DNA from: Ixodes scapularis
Taxonomy: Eukaryota > Arthropoda > Arachnida > Ixodida > Ixodidae
Direction of reading: 5' to 3'
Assembly (NCBI RefSeq): GCF_016920785.2
Contig: NW_024609881.1
Span: 49,260,710-49,324,709 of the forward strand
Length of the DNA stretch: 64,000 nucleotides
A program made the position numbers and the translations under genes. Numbering within the stretch: the first letter of the stretch is position 1; the number at the start of each line of letters is the position of its first letter. The notes beneath the pieces were generated by a model. It searched no databases. It saw nothing but the letters and a program-made list of their open reading frames with translations, and was not told where the DNA came from. Below, in pieces: positions 1-8,303 of this stretch.

Positions 1-530
1 CCAGTCTTTGCTGGAAGATTTGCCGGCAGCTACTTTTGTTTACCAGACGACACAGCTTTTCTGGAAATTTTGCCGGATATAACTCGTTTCCCTGTTTACC
101 GAATTTCGCTGGAAGCTGACGCGAGGGGAGGAAGAACGGCTACAGCCGAGACGAGCCGGGGATGGTTGTGTAATTATGGTGCCTAGAACGTAGCGAGGAC
201 CAGTCCCCACGCACCCTTTCTCCCTCGCGTTGGGTGCATGGGGAAAATGTGAGGCGGACCTTTTGCTGTTTATTTTAAAGGAAACCGTGTTTTTCTTCGC
301 CGAAGAGCGCGAACTTGGGAACGAACGGACGCTCTCGGTGTCGACTTCCCGTTCTATATGTGCGACGTGTATCTTCCAAAGCAGCTGGGTGTGCGGGTAA
401 AAAAAAATAAAGACATTTCAGTGCCCTGTTGCTTGTGCCTCTTCGTCCAACCGACTAGAGAAGCATTCGGCGAGCGAAGACGCCGGGGACGACGCTGTGA
501 CGGCATCAGGAACGACGCCGTGCCTGTACT
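1..530. other. No gene seen; left edge of window
   Basis: No coding sequence is recognisable here; the short open frames lack family motifs. The first 120 bases repeat GCTGGAA/GCCGG words at short intervals, resembling the CCGG-rich stretch near 5.05-5.34 kb. The remainder is unassigned. Confidence 0.5.
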
Positions 531-601
531 CAGCCGTGGCGTAGCCAGGAAATATTTTCGGGGGTGTTTCAAGGTGTGGGTGCAATCACACACACAATAA
601 G

Positions 602-603
<2 letters not shown>

Positions 604-637
<34 letters not shown>
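604..637. repeat. (TA)n microsatellite
   Basis: An uninterrupted TA dinucleotide run at the outer edge of the left arm of the large inverted repeat, mirrored at 4244-4281 next to the right arm. Confidence 0.95.
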
Positions 638-639
<2 letters not shown>

Positions 640-1325
640 GTGGTTTCATCTCAAATCGTGCAGGCAAAAAGTGTCGAATTTTTAATTTCGATGAAAAAAA
701 TATATGTTATGGCGCCGTTTCTAAAACCGCAGTCACCACAAACCGCAAGTTCGTCGCATTTTTTGTTCTCGACTTATGAATTTTTAAAGAGGCCGCGGCG
801 AAAAGCAGTGTTTTTCACACTCGCCGTGGGTCGGATGTTTCGCTTGATCTCCCGCCATGGATTTTCAGTCCACATTATATTATATTTTTTAAAGCACTCT
901 GTGGACACATTTAAAAGGCTCCAATACCATGAAATAATTTTAGGCGTTTTGCTTTTTTTCTGTGAAAATGTCAAAAACGCCTCCTCGGTCAATTGTTGAC
1001 GAACTTTGACAATTAATTACTGGCGATCTACTTGGGTTACACCGATTTTTTTTATGTCCACGGAGAGCCCAAAACACGATCTTTATATTTGTTATAAAAT
1101 GACTTGGCTGTATAAAATATCGTGTGCGGTACGTTTACGTTAATATTATGCAAAAACCACAAAGTACCATTTTTGAAATCGATTTTCTCAAAAAACCCAT
1201 TTTCTATTTTTTTAATTTTTTGTTCAAATGTAGATATGATAGTTGTCTACACGAAAATCAATCCTAGAAAGTGTATATTTTGTTTGTATGTTTTATATTT
1301 AGGCCTCAATATCGGGAAAAAAACG
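638..1325. repeat. Left arm of ~690-bp inverted repeat
   Basis: Read in reverse complement, this segment matches 3565-4243 almost base for base, starting TGGGTGGTTTCATCTCAAAT next to the TA run and continuing through the AT-rich inner part. Mirrored open frames of 119 and 78 codons on opposite strands are by-products of the symmetry. The arms diverge beyond about 1325. Confidence 0.9.
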
Positions 1326-1329
1326 TCTT

Positions 1330-3560
1330 TGTTTTGCAAGACCTAAGTCAGGCATTGCGACCCATGCGTCTCTATGAATTGTGAAAAAGTATTCTTGAAT
1401 TTTCTTCTGCATTTTGTAATCAATTATAAACGAATTTTGTGGTATTGAATATTTATGTATGTTTTGATAAGAGCGGGAACCACGAGATACATATCTAACC
1501 AAATCAGCAGGCCTAGTAGACTTTCAATAACCAAAAGGCACAGACGTTGTATTGTTTTGATTTATAAACCTTTCACAGTAAACTAGCACGACTAGCTATT
1601 AGCTGTCATATTACTAAGACAAAAAAAGTCACCATATCCGTCGATATGTTATATGCAATTCTTTCCGAAACCAAACACCGGGGGTTTGTTCACCGCACAT
1701 CGCACAGGTCACCAGGGAATGTCCTTTTACTTCCGTAATACACAAAAGTGGTGACACATAAACGGTCCGAAACACACAGAGAGTGTGTCATGGAGAGGGG
1801 TAGGAAATAAAAATAAATAAATAGGAATTAAATTGCCCAACTGCGATCTTAACGAAAATTGCGTTTAAAAAAAAATAAAGTATTTAGGTTCGAGTGGTGG
1901 CAAGGCGACAGGTCCACGCCTGGTGGAGAGTCAGACAAAGAAGTCGACGGCACGTAAAGGTAAAAAAAAAAAAAAAATCAATAATTTAATAAAGACGGGA
2001 AAACTCAGCCGCACATGGCAAGAACATAAACCAACTCCTCCGGGCATTCCCTAAATGGGACGCAACCAAATGCGTGCAAACACGCTCTCTACATCACCAC
2101 CTAGGCCGCTACGCCATGACAAAATAAACCCAACAACTGAACAGTGCTAACAAACAGTTAGTAAGAAAACATTGAAAAAAAAACAAAAACGTTCAAAAAC
2201 GCACCCGAGAAACTAAATTCAGCGGGGCGAAGAAACACACACGAGTCGGTCCCACGACACTGAAGTCTGGCAGGATGACGGCGTCCAGCTGATGCTCGAA
2301 TCTGTTTTTCCCTCTATTACGCACATCCACGACCGCTGTGAGGAACAGTGGCTGTGCGAAAGAAAGTGAAGAATAGATTCGAGCAGGCGATGCGCGAGAA
2401 GGTAACCGAGACTGCCTGAAGCTTCATATCGGGAGAGGAGCTTTCGAGGTAGTTTCTGCAGTTACTCAAACTTTCTTTTTCCCCTTCCCTTTTTCAAAAG
2501 AACACGTCAGCCGGCGCTGACTTTTAATCTCGGGAGAAGCCCACTCTTCACAAACGGTTATAGTTGACAAGGAGGCTGACTTCGACCCAACTAGTCTCCG
2601 GGCAGAATACAAACACAAGTATATTTACCAACACGCTCGTTTTAATGTCAGTCTCCGGGCTTTGCTGTTTCCAAAAGATATAGCCCTTTATAAGGACAGA
2701 ACGAGCGGGTTGGTGGGGATAATTAAACTTAAACACTCCCTTCTCGTTTTCTTCCTCAAGTTTAATAGATAACCCTTCGGTGCTATCGGATCTCCCCGGA
2801 GAGAGAGAGAGAGCACGGCCGTTTCAAGGTAAGGATAGGGCATTCGAAGCTGGGGCAAACTGGCGGTATCGTTTCACGCATGCACGAATGGCTGGTTTCA
2901 AATTTCCCCACATCCCTAACGAAACCGACCCATCTTCGTGTGTGCATCTGCGGGATTTGTGTCCCGCGCCGCCGGTTTTAGCGCGCACGCGGCGTTGTTT
3001 TGGCTGGCAGAACTGTTGTTGACCGTCGATATTGTAAGGCCGTGGTGTCCTCATCCTTTCAGGCAACGATTCCTTTGCTTTCCCTTTTGCAATACTCTGA
3101 CTGACTCCTCCTGGGTGGCTGTCAATGTTCGCCGTGTCAACGACACAATCGTACCATTTCACTCCTCGTGACACAGGGTGCGCTGCTCGCTTTACTGTCA
3201 CGGGCCGTCCTATCTAACACAACGAGCGTGAAAGGTCGTGGTCATCTGCTGGCTCCGAAAGGGCGGGACGTTCATGCAGGCCAATGAGGGCCCCGAATCA
3301 ATACGACGTCTGCCGACTCCTACACGTTAAAAATTTACGACACCTGCTGGTCTGTTAAGAAGTGTTGCTTTCTCTTTTTGGAACTCTTCCGATGTAGCTT
3401 GCCGCGTATAAAAAAATTTAAATAATCAATAAATATAACAGGGTGGAAATACTGTATTTCGTTTTTATGTGGGAACGTTGAAAAAAAAAAAAAAAAAACT
3501 ATTTCCAAGCTTGTGAAGACGCGCAATTCGTAAGTCCATTTCGTGCCGTAAAAACACGTT
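1330..3560. other. Interior of the large inverted-repeat element; no gene
   Basis: AT-rich on the left, more GC-balanced towards 2.8-3.3 kb. Short open frames are present on both strands but none shows a recognisable domain. There is a poly(A) run at about 3480-3500. Nothing here explains how the flanking arms moved. Confidence 0.5.
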
Positions 3561-3564
3561 TTTG

Positions 3565-4241
3565 TACGATATTGATGCTTAAATAAAAAACATACAAACA
3601 AAATATACACTTTCTAGACTTGATTTTCGCGTAGAAAACTATCGCATCTACATTTTAACAAAAAATAAAAAAAATAAAAAATGGGTTTTTTGAGAAAATC
3701 AATTTCAAAAATGGTACTTTTTGGTTTTCACATAACATTAATGTAAACGTACCGGAAAGAATATTTTATACAGCCAAGTCATATTATAATACATATAAAG
3801 AACGTGTTTTGGGCTCTCCGTGGACATAAAAAGTATTGATGTAACCCAAGTAGATCGCCAGTAATTAATTGTCAAAGTTCGTCAACAATTGACCGAGGGG
3901 CCGTTTTTGACATTTTTACAGAAAAAAAGCAAAACGCCTAAAATTATTTTATGGTATTGGCGCCTTTTAAATGTGTCCACAGAGTGCTTTAAAAAAGATA
4001 ATATAATGTGGACTAAAAATCCACGGCGGGAGATCAAGCGAAACATCCGACCCACGACGGGTGTGAAAAACACTGCTTTTCGCCGCGGCCTCTTTAAAAA
4101 TTCATAAGTCGCGAACAAAAAATCCGACTAACTTGCGGTCTGCGGCGACTGCGTTTCTAAGAACGGCGCCACAACATATATTTTTTTCATCGAAATTAAA
4201 AATTCGACCCTTTTTGCCTGCACGATTTGAGATGAAACCAC

Positions 4242-4243
<2 letters not shown>
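3565..4243. repeat. Right arm of ~690-bp inverted repeat
   Basis: Reverse-complement partner of 638-1325. It ends at the second (TA)n run, with ATTTGAGATGAAACCACCCA as the mirror of the left-arm start. The arms are similar but not identical, so they are not freshly made. Confidence 0.9.

Positions 4244-4281
<38 letters not shown>
4244..4281. repeat. (TA)n microsatellite
   Basis: TA run between the right arm and the Penelope-like hairpin segment. The TA run resumes at 4559-4597, which suggests the hairpin segment entered a pre-existing TA tract. Confidence 0.95.
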
Positions 4282-4285
<4 letters not shown>

Positions 4286-4372
4286 GGCATGGTGGGGGGA
4301 GGCCGAAGGCGTGGGTATAAAACTGAGAAGAAAAAAACCCTTAGTGAAAAGCAGCAACAACGGACGATTTAA

Positions 4373-4413
4373 TCTTCGACGTTTCGGCCGGAGTCCGGCC
4401 TTCGTCAGGAAAG
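4373..4413 (-). ncRNA. Candidate hammerhead ribozyme (minus-strand mirror copy)
   Basis: Mirror image of the plus-strand candidate, since the arms are perfect reverse complements through the CTGACGA...GAAACGTC block. On the minus strand the 5' side of helix I reads CTTTC, leaving about four pairs (one G-U) with GAAGA. Opposite-strand copies facing each other are unusual for a transcribed self-cleaving unit. Confidence 0.4.
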
Positions 4414-4464
4414 GAGTCCGGTCGTCAGGCTCTTCCTGACAGGAAGAGCCGGCCTTCGTCAGGC

Positions 4465-4505
4465 TCTTCCTGACGAAGGCCGGACTCCGGCCGAAACGTC
4501 GAAGA
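4465..4505 (+). ncRNA. Candidate hammerhead ribozyme (plus strand)
   Basis: Read directly: 4465-4469 TCTTC pairs with 4501-4505 GAAGA (helix I). 4470-4476 is CTGACGA, matching the CUGANGA core. 4478-4483 and 4487-4492 form a 6-bp stem (helix II, GGCCGG/CCGGCC). 4493-4497 is GAAAC, followed by GTC at 4498-4500, the classic cleavage triplet. Helix III would be only the palindromic ACGT at 4496-4499, so cleavage would probably need a dimer, as described for short-helix-III hammerheads of Penelope-like elements. One extra A (4477) lies between the core and helix II. Activity is untested. Confidence 0.5.
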
Positions 4506-4554
4506 TTAAATCGTCCGTTGTTGCTGCTTTTCACTAAGGGTTTTTTTCTTCTCA

Positions 4555-4558
<4 letters not shown>

Positions 4559-4597
<39 letters not shown>
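4559..4597. repeat. (TA)n microsatellite
   Basis: TA run on the far side of the Penelope-like hairpin, before the outer tip of the 4.1-kb element. Confidence 0.95.
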
Positions 4598-4598
<1 letters not shown>

Positions 4599-5047
4599 GA
4601 AGTAAAATTTCGGCAAGTGTTCTGACACCTGAACACCCTCCCTGGCTACGCGCCTGGTGCTCAGGATTTCTTAACGGTGGCAGATGTTTGTTGCGCATTT
4701 GTGGTTTTTGCTAAACGTTCTACTGACAGTGTGTCTGTGTGCCCTGTCCGTGTGGTGCACCAGGTAGGTTTTATTCGTTGAACTATCGTAAATCTAGGAA
4801 TGTACGTTACCCAGCGGCATTGTGAGTACGTTAAAAGATATTTTTGCGACAAACTACTCGGTTGTTTTTATTTGGTCTGGTTGCTTTTGTCTACAGCTCT
4901 GCAAACTGGTTCACTGATATTGAGCTTGTAAAATAAAGACATGGAACTTTCAGGCCTATATCGACTAACCGCTTTAATTGTTACCAAATCGTCCAGGATC
5001 TGATAAACATACACCACCCACGGTTCACAGGCTTTTTCCTAAGTGTT

Positions 5048-5345
5048 TTCCGGTGACGTGTAAAAAGACAAAAAAACGCATAGTAAGTTCCGGTGAATTC
5101 CGGCAGATCCGGTGACTACCGGTAATTTCTGGTGTATCCAGAGAAACCCGGAGAGTTGCGGTAAATTCCGGCTTTGCCGGAAGTGAAGAGAGTCCCATAA
5201 TCAAGTAAAATATATTTATTACTGAAAATAAAATTCCTTTAAAAAAAGTCCGATGACTTCCGGTAAGTTCCGGCTTTACCGGCAGTGAAAAGAGTCCTAT
5301 TATTCAGTAAAATATACATTTTTACTGGAAACGAAATTCTGGAGA
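5048..5345. repeat. CCGG-rich repeats with a diverged tandem duplication
   Basis: The motif TTCCGG(T/C) recurs about every 10-20 nt from 5048 to 5190. Two longer copies then follow: a block beginning GGTAAATTCCGGCTTTGCC at about 5160 and a second beginning GGTAAGTTCCGGCTTTACC at about 5260. Both continue through GTGAAGAGAGTCC-like and AGTAAAATATA-like sequence. No coding potential was seen. Confidence 0.6.
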
Positions 5346-5860
5346 AAAAAAAAATGTTCTTACAATAGGGATGTTGAATGCGTAATTGTGTGGTTCATTA
5401 TGTACATTTGTAGATATATGTTAGTGGTAACTGCAATATTTCTTTGGGTTCATGAGAGCCGCGGCGCCACAGAAAGGGAAGTAGCTCATTCCAAGGGAGG
5501 TGTGCGGCGCCGCATGTAATAATGAACTGATGAGATGATGGAGAGATGACAGAGAGGTGCTGGCGAACTATAAATGGAGATTGTGGGTGAGGGTAACGAA
5601 GTGATTTTGTCTGTTTTAATTTTGCGCGCATGTAAGTGGAGTGAATGTACTTAATTCCTTTGTGCATGCTTAATGTGCAATAAATGCGCCTTGAAATATT
5701 TCGGTCGCAGCTCTCGAAACAAAAGAAGAACGAGCACACACGACTACGCTTATAACGCAATTAAATGCAAAGGTGCAAGCGAGCTGGACAATAATGACGA
5801 AAATAATCTGTGGAGGAGGGGAACAAGACGGAAGAAAGACAAACACAAATCTCCAAACAC
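5346..5860. other. No gene seen
   Basis: Unassigned sequence. A 120-codon frame on the minus strand (5398-5760) shows no recognisable domain. The right part may be the body of the SINE-like element that follows. Confidence 0.4.
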
Positions 5861-5864
5861 AGCT

Positions 5865-5957
5865 TGGTGACTGGTGCGCGACCGGAAATATTCGCCTGGT
5901 CCGGGTATCGAACCCGGGACCTCTCCATTTCCAGTGGAGAGTGGAGTGGAACTTGGT
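5865..5957 (-). mobile_element. tRNA-derived SINE remnant
   Basis: On the minus strand a Pol III B-box-like word GGTTCGATACC sits near 5908-5918 inside TCCCGGGTTCGATACCCGGA. It is followed by a unique tail running towards 5780. No clear A box was found upstream, where a MITE end begins instead, so the head may be truncated. A genuine tRNA gene is excluded because no cloverleaf can be formed. Confidence 0.5.
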
Positions 5958-6004
5958 CTTGTCTCTCTCGGTCCTTCCCGGTTACATGTGTGTGAACGAG
6001 CCTT
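5958..6004. repeat. Solo end of the GGCCCGTTCACAC MITE family
   Basis: TCTCTCTCGGTC...CGGTTACA...GTGTGAACGAGCCTTTA matches the right terminus of the complete MITE copies at 8819-8973 and 32830-33011. The other terminus is not seen nearby. Confidence 0.5.
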
Positions 6005-6035
6005 TACCATTTGTGGAAGTACCAAACGGCATCTG

Positions 6036-6590
6036 ACAAAGAGTGCGGACAGACCCGTAGCTTTTCCAAATAAAACAACGATGCTTGATTTATTTTTATT
6101 ATATTATTATTATTAATATTTTTATTATATTAATATTATCATCAGCATCATCATAATACTTATTATGCCGCCCAGTAAGCACGCTTGTCTGATTTGCTCT
6201 CAATGCTTTTACGCAAGGAGGTTAGAAGTACTAGGAGGGGAGCACGCTGCAATATTGGTGAAGCCTAGTCATAAAAATTTTAAACGATATTGTGCCCAGC
6301 GTGACCGCAGATCTCTCTAGCGATTGGTGCGCGTGACATGTCACGTGCGAGATGGATGGTTGATTTTAGGAGGATTCCTTGCAGGCTTGCACGCGCTCCT
6401 CCGGTAGCTTTTATCAGATCGAAAGCAAGACGAAGGCTAGCTATGGTCACGTGATGCGGTCATGTTGGGCTGATAAGTGAGGAGAGTAAGGAGGAAAATG
6501 AGAACGAGGCGAAGCGTCCAGGGAGCATGGCTTGTGGAGGCTACGCGGCTGACGTCATGCCCTCTCCTACCCTTCTATTCTCCATGCTTT
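6036..6590. other. No gene seen; AT-rich then mixed
   Basis: Contains a TTATTA-rich low-complexity run at about 6090-6160 and unassigned sequence after it. No coding region is supported. Confidence 0.4.
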
Positions 6591-6593
6591 TAC

Positions 6594-7022
6594 GTATGGT
6601 GTCTGGAACGCGTCTCCGACAGGTGTGTTTACCACGTCCAAAATAGTGGCCCCTCGATTTCCGCCTGATGACGTCATAGAAGTGTCATGCTGTCGCCGGT
6701 CGCGATTTTGGCGGCGTCCCAGCAGCTGTGGTGGATGTGATGGACGCCTGTTCTGCTGCAGGTCGCTCTCCACTGTGACAGTCCACGGAAGCTGGTGCAG
6801 CCAGAAGTTGGGACGCCTGGGATGGCGCGACGACAGCAACACACGCGTTCGCTCGTGCTTTTCGCCAGCATCTCTACGACCAACCGCCAGGATCGCGACA
6901 TGCAACAGAATGACACTCCGGCTTCTGTGACGTCATTTGTTGCCACTCGGGGACCACTTTTGATGTATGGGCGGGATATGACGCTAAACACACCAGTCGG
7001 AGACGCGCTCCAGGCACCATAC
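6594..7022. mobile_element. MITE, ~430 bp
   Basis: Inverted tips: GTATGGTGTCTGGAACGCG at 6594 and the complement of GTATGGTGCCTGGAGCGCG ending at 7022. The arms stay alignable for roughly 100 nt, through CTCCGAC...GGTGTGTTTA and a TGACGTCA-containing block. It has no coding capacity beyond short frames, and the overlapping 100-codon frames on both strands are by-products. Superfamily not determined. Confidence 0.65.
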
Positions 7023-7029
7023 TTTTAAG

Positions 7030-7975
7030 GACGACAAAGATTTCTGCGTTGCACTGAGTGCCGACTTCGCACGCAAATGAAGTGCGCATGCTTTCCGGAG
7101 ACCGAACGGTCATTTCTTCGGCGTGAGGTGAGCGCATTTGTGTACCAAAGCTTTTTGAAGGTCAACGGTGGAGCTAGGCCTTATGTCAGAGGCGTGGTCT
7201 CCGGTGACCCCCACGACCTGTCCACCTGTCACCGAGGAGGTTGCTTCCCTCAGTGAAGACGAGGCGCGTCTCCGTCGTGAGCAGAGACAGCGGGCGGAAC
7301 TCCGGGCAGGCTCCATCGCCTGCCTGCGAGCGGAAGTTCGCAGCATATGCGACGTGCCTGGCAAGTGTGCACGAATTGATGCTGAAGTTCAGGAAGGGCC
7401 CATAGAGTAACACAGTAAACGAAAAGAGGGGACACTCGAGCCGATTCGAGGCCCACGAGCTAGGGACTACGACGACCGTTCAGTGGCACTGCAGTCACAC
7501 ACACCTAATTTAGACATTTATCATATTTTCACCCTTGATAAATAACTCCACTCTATAACCTAACATTTCAAAATTAATAGCAGTTCCAGATACTTTTAAA
7601 AACAATTTGGACAGCTGCGGCTTTGGCTGCGGCTCAGTGGTCGTGCGGGCTTCTCGACATTCTTCCGTTGTTAGAAAGGTGAGTCGTTTTACTGACACCG
7701 TATTTTGCTTGCTTTTGGCTATAGTTGGATGCACGGGCTAAAGCGCGAGCTAATTGCTCTGGATGAAGCCTCGGCAGTTGCACGTGCACGAGGGTGCTCG
7801 TGCAGCGAGAGCGCCAGTTAAGGCACTCAAGGCATACTCAATTTCATACCTCATGTGCATCGCTGTCAATGGTGGTAACGCGAGCGCGTAGCTTTTGCGC
7901 CAGCAGCTATGACAGCGTTGTACCTGGCGCCATATATGAAGCAGGGTAGGTACCGCACGGGGTACAGGTAGCCTT
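7030..7975. other. Unassigned sequence upstream of the THAP gene
   Basis: No recognised gene. A short frame near 7168-7410 is rich in Arg and Glu but has no domain. Any promoter or 5' non-coding exon of the downstream THAP/transposase gene would lie here, but none can be pointed to. No inverted repeat pairing this segment with the region after 13.7 kb was found, so transposon ends remain unidentified. Confidence 0.4.
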
Positions 7976-7978
7976 CAT

Positions 7979-8020
7979 GCGCGCTTTGCTTAGGGCGAGG
8001 CCATCCTAAGCAAAGCGCGC
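7979..8020. repeat. Perfect 16-bp inverted repeat, 10-nt loop
   Basis: GCGCGCTTTGCTTAGG at 7979-7994 is followed, after a 10-nt spacer, by its exact reverse complement at 8005-8020. It lies 180 nt upstream of the first codon of the THAP gene. It may be a regulatory hairpin, a protein-binding palindrome or the scar of a small MITE. Confidence 0.85.
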
Positions 8021-8199
8021 TCACGAAGAAAATACAAAGAAATGGAAGGTGACAATACCGTGAAGGCTTTTCTTTATCACCACTCTTTGTTGTCGCTTTA
8101 ACAATTTTGGTTCCCGAATTGCTATGAAATGAAGGCACCAAATTCGCGTAATCTCAAATTGACTTGTGCTATTTTCGTTTCCCAGCTGATGCCGCCAGG

Positions 8200-8303
8200 A
8201 TGTTTGGCTACGGCAGCTACTGTTGCGTAGCCTGGTGCGGAAACAATGGGAGAACGCGCAAGAAGCCAGGAACAAAGTTCTTCCGAGTTCCACGAGACGA
8301 CAG
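8200..8303 (+). CDS. Exon 1: N-terminal half of THAP zinc finger
   Basis: Encodes 34 codons plus two bases. Key residues are C8, C13, then K-F-F-R-V-P. The donor is CAG|GTTGTC. A good acceptor (TTTTCGTTTCCCAG) ends at 8185, 14 nt before the ATG, suggesting a non-coding first exon upstream. The exon 1-2 intron is 733 nt (8304-9036) and contains a MITE at 8819-8973. Confidence 0.8.

Larger units (their letters stand above)
4316..4562. mobile_element. Penelope-like terminal hairpin
   Basis: Two arms (4316-4409 and 4469-4562) are perfect reverse complements, separated by about 59 nt that themselves repeat parts of the arm. Each arm holds CTGACGA, a GC-rich hairpin and GAAACGTC, followed by a run ending in AACTGAGAAG (in complement). 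Pseudo-LTRs of Penelope-like elements in many animals carry hammerhead motifs of this arrangement. The segment just left of it (4282-4315, GGGCATGGTGG...GGCCGAAGGCG) recurs beside another TA run at 26803. Assignment to Penelope-like elements is inference; the reverse transcriptase is absent here. Confidence 0.6.
537..4652. mobile_element. 4.1-kb inverted-repeat element, non-autonomous
   Basis: The outer tips are inverted: GGCGTAGCCAGG at 537 and its complement (CCTGGCTACGCG) ending at about 4652. Inside these lie long inverted arms (638-1325 and 3565-4243), each bordered by a (TA)n run. No transposase was found in the 2.2-kb interior (about 1330-3560), so the element looks non-autonomous. A Penelope-like hairpin has inserted at the right-hand TA run. 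No target-site duplication was identified and the superfamily is unknown. It could also be two separate insertions in opposite orientation. Confidence 0.6.

Noticed and set aside
4196..4636. 146-codon minus-strand frame and similar Y-I or I-Y repeats elsewhere
   Set aside because: Produced by translating (TA)n microsatellites and the palindromic hairpin.
5900..5925. tRNA gene on the minus strand
   Set aside because: Only a B-box/T-arm-like segment is present.
6567..6991. Overlapping 100-112-codon frames on both strands
   Set aside because: They lie within the MITE at 6594-7022 and mirror each other through its inverted repeat.
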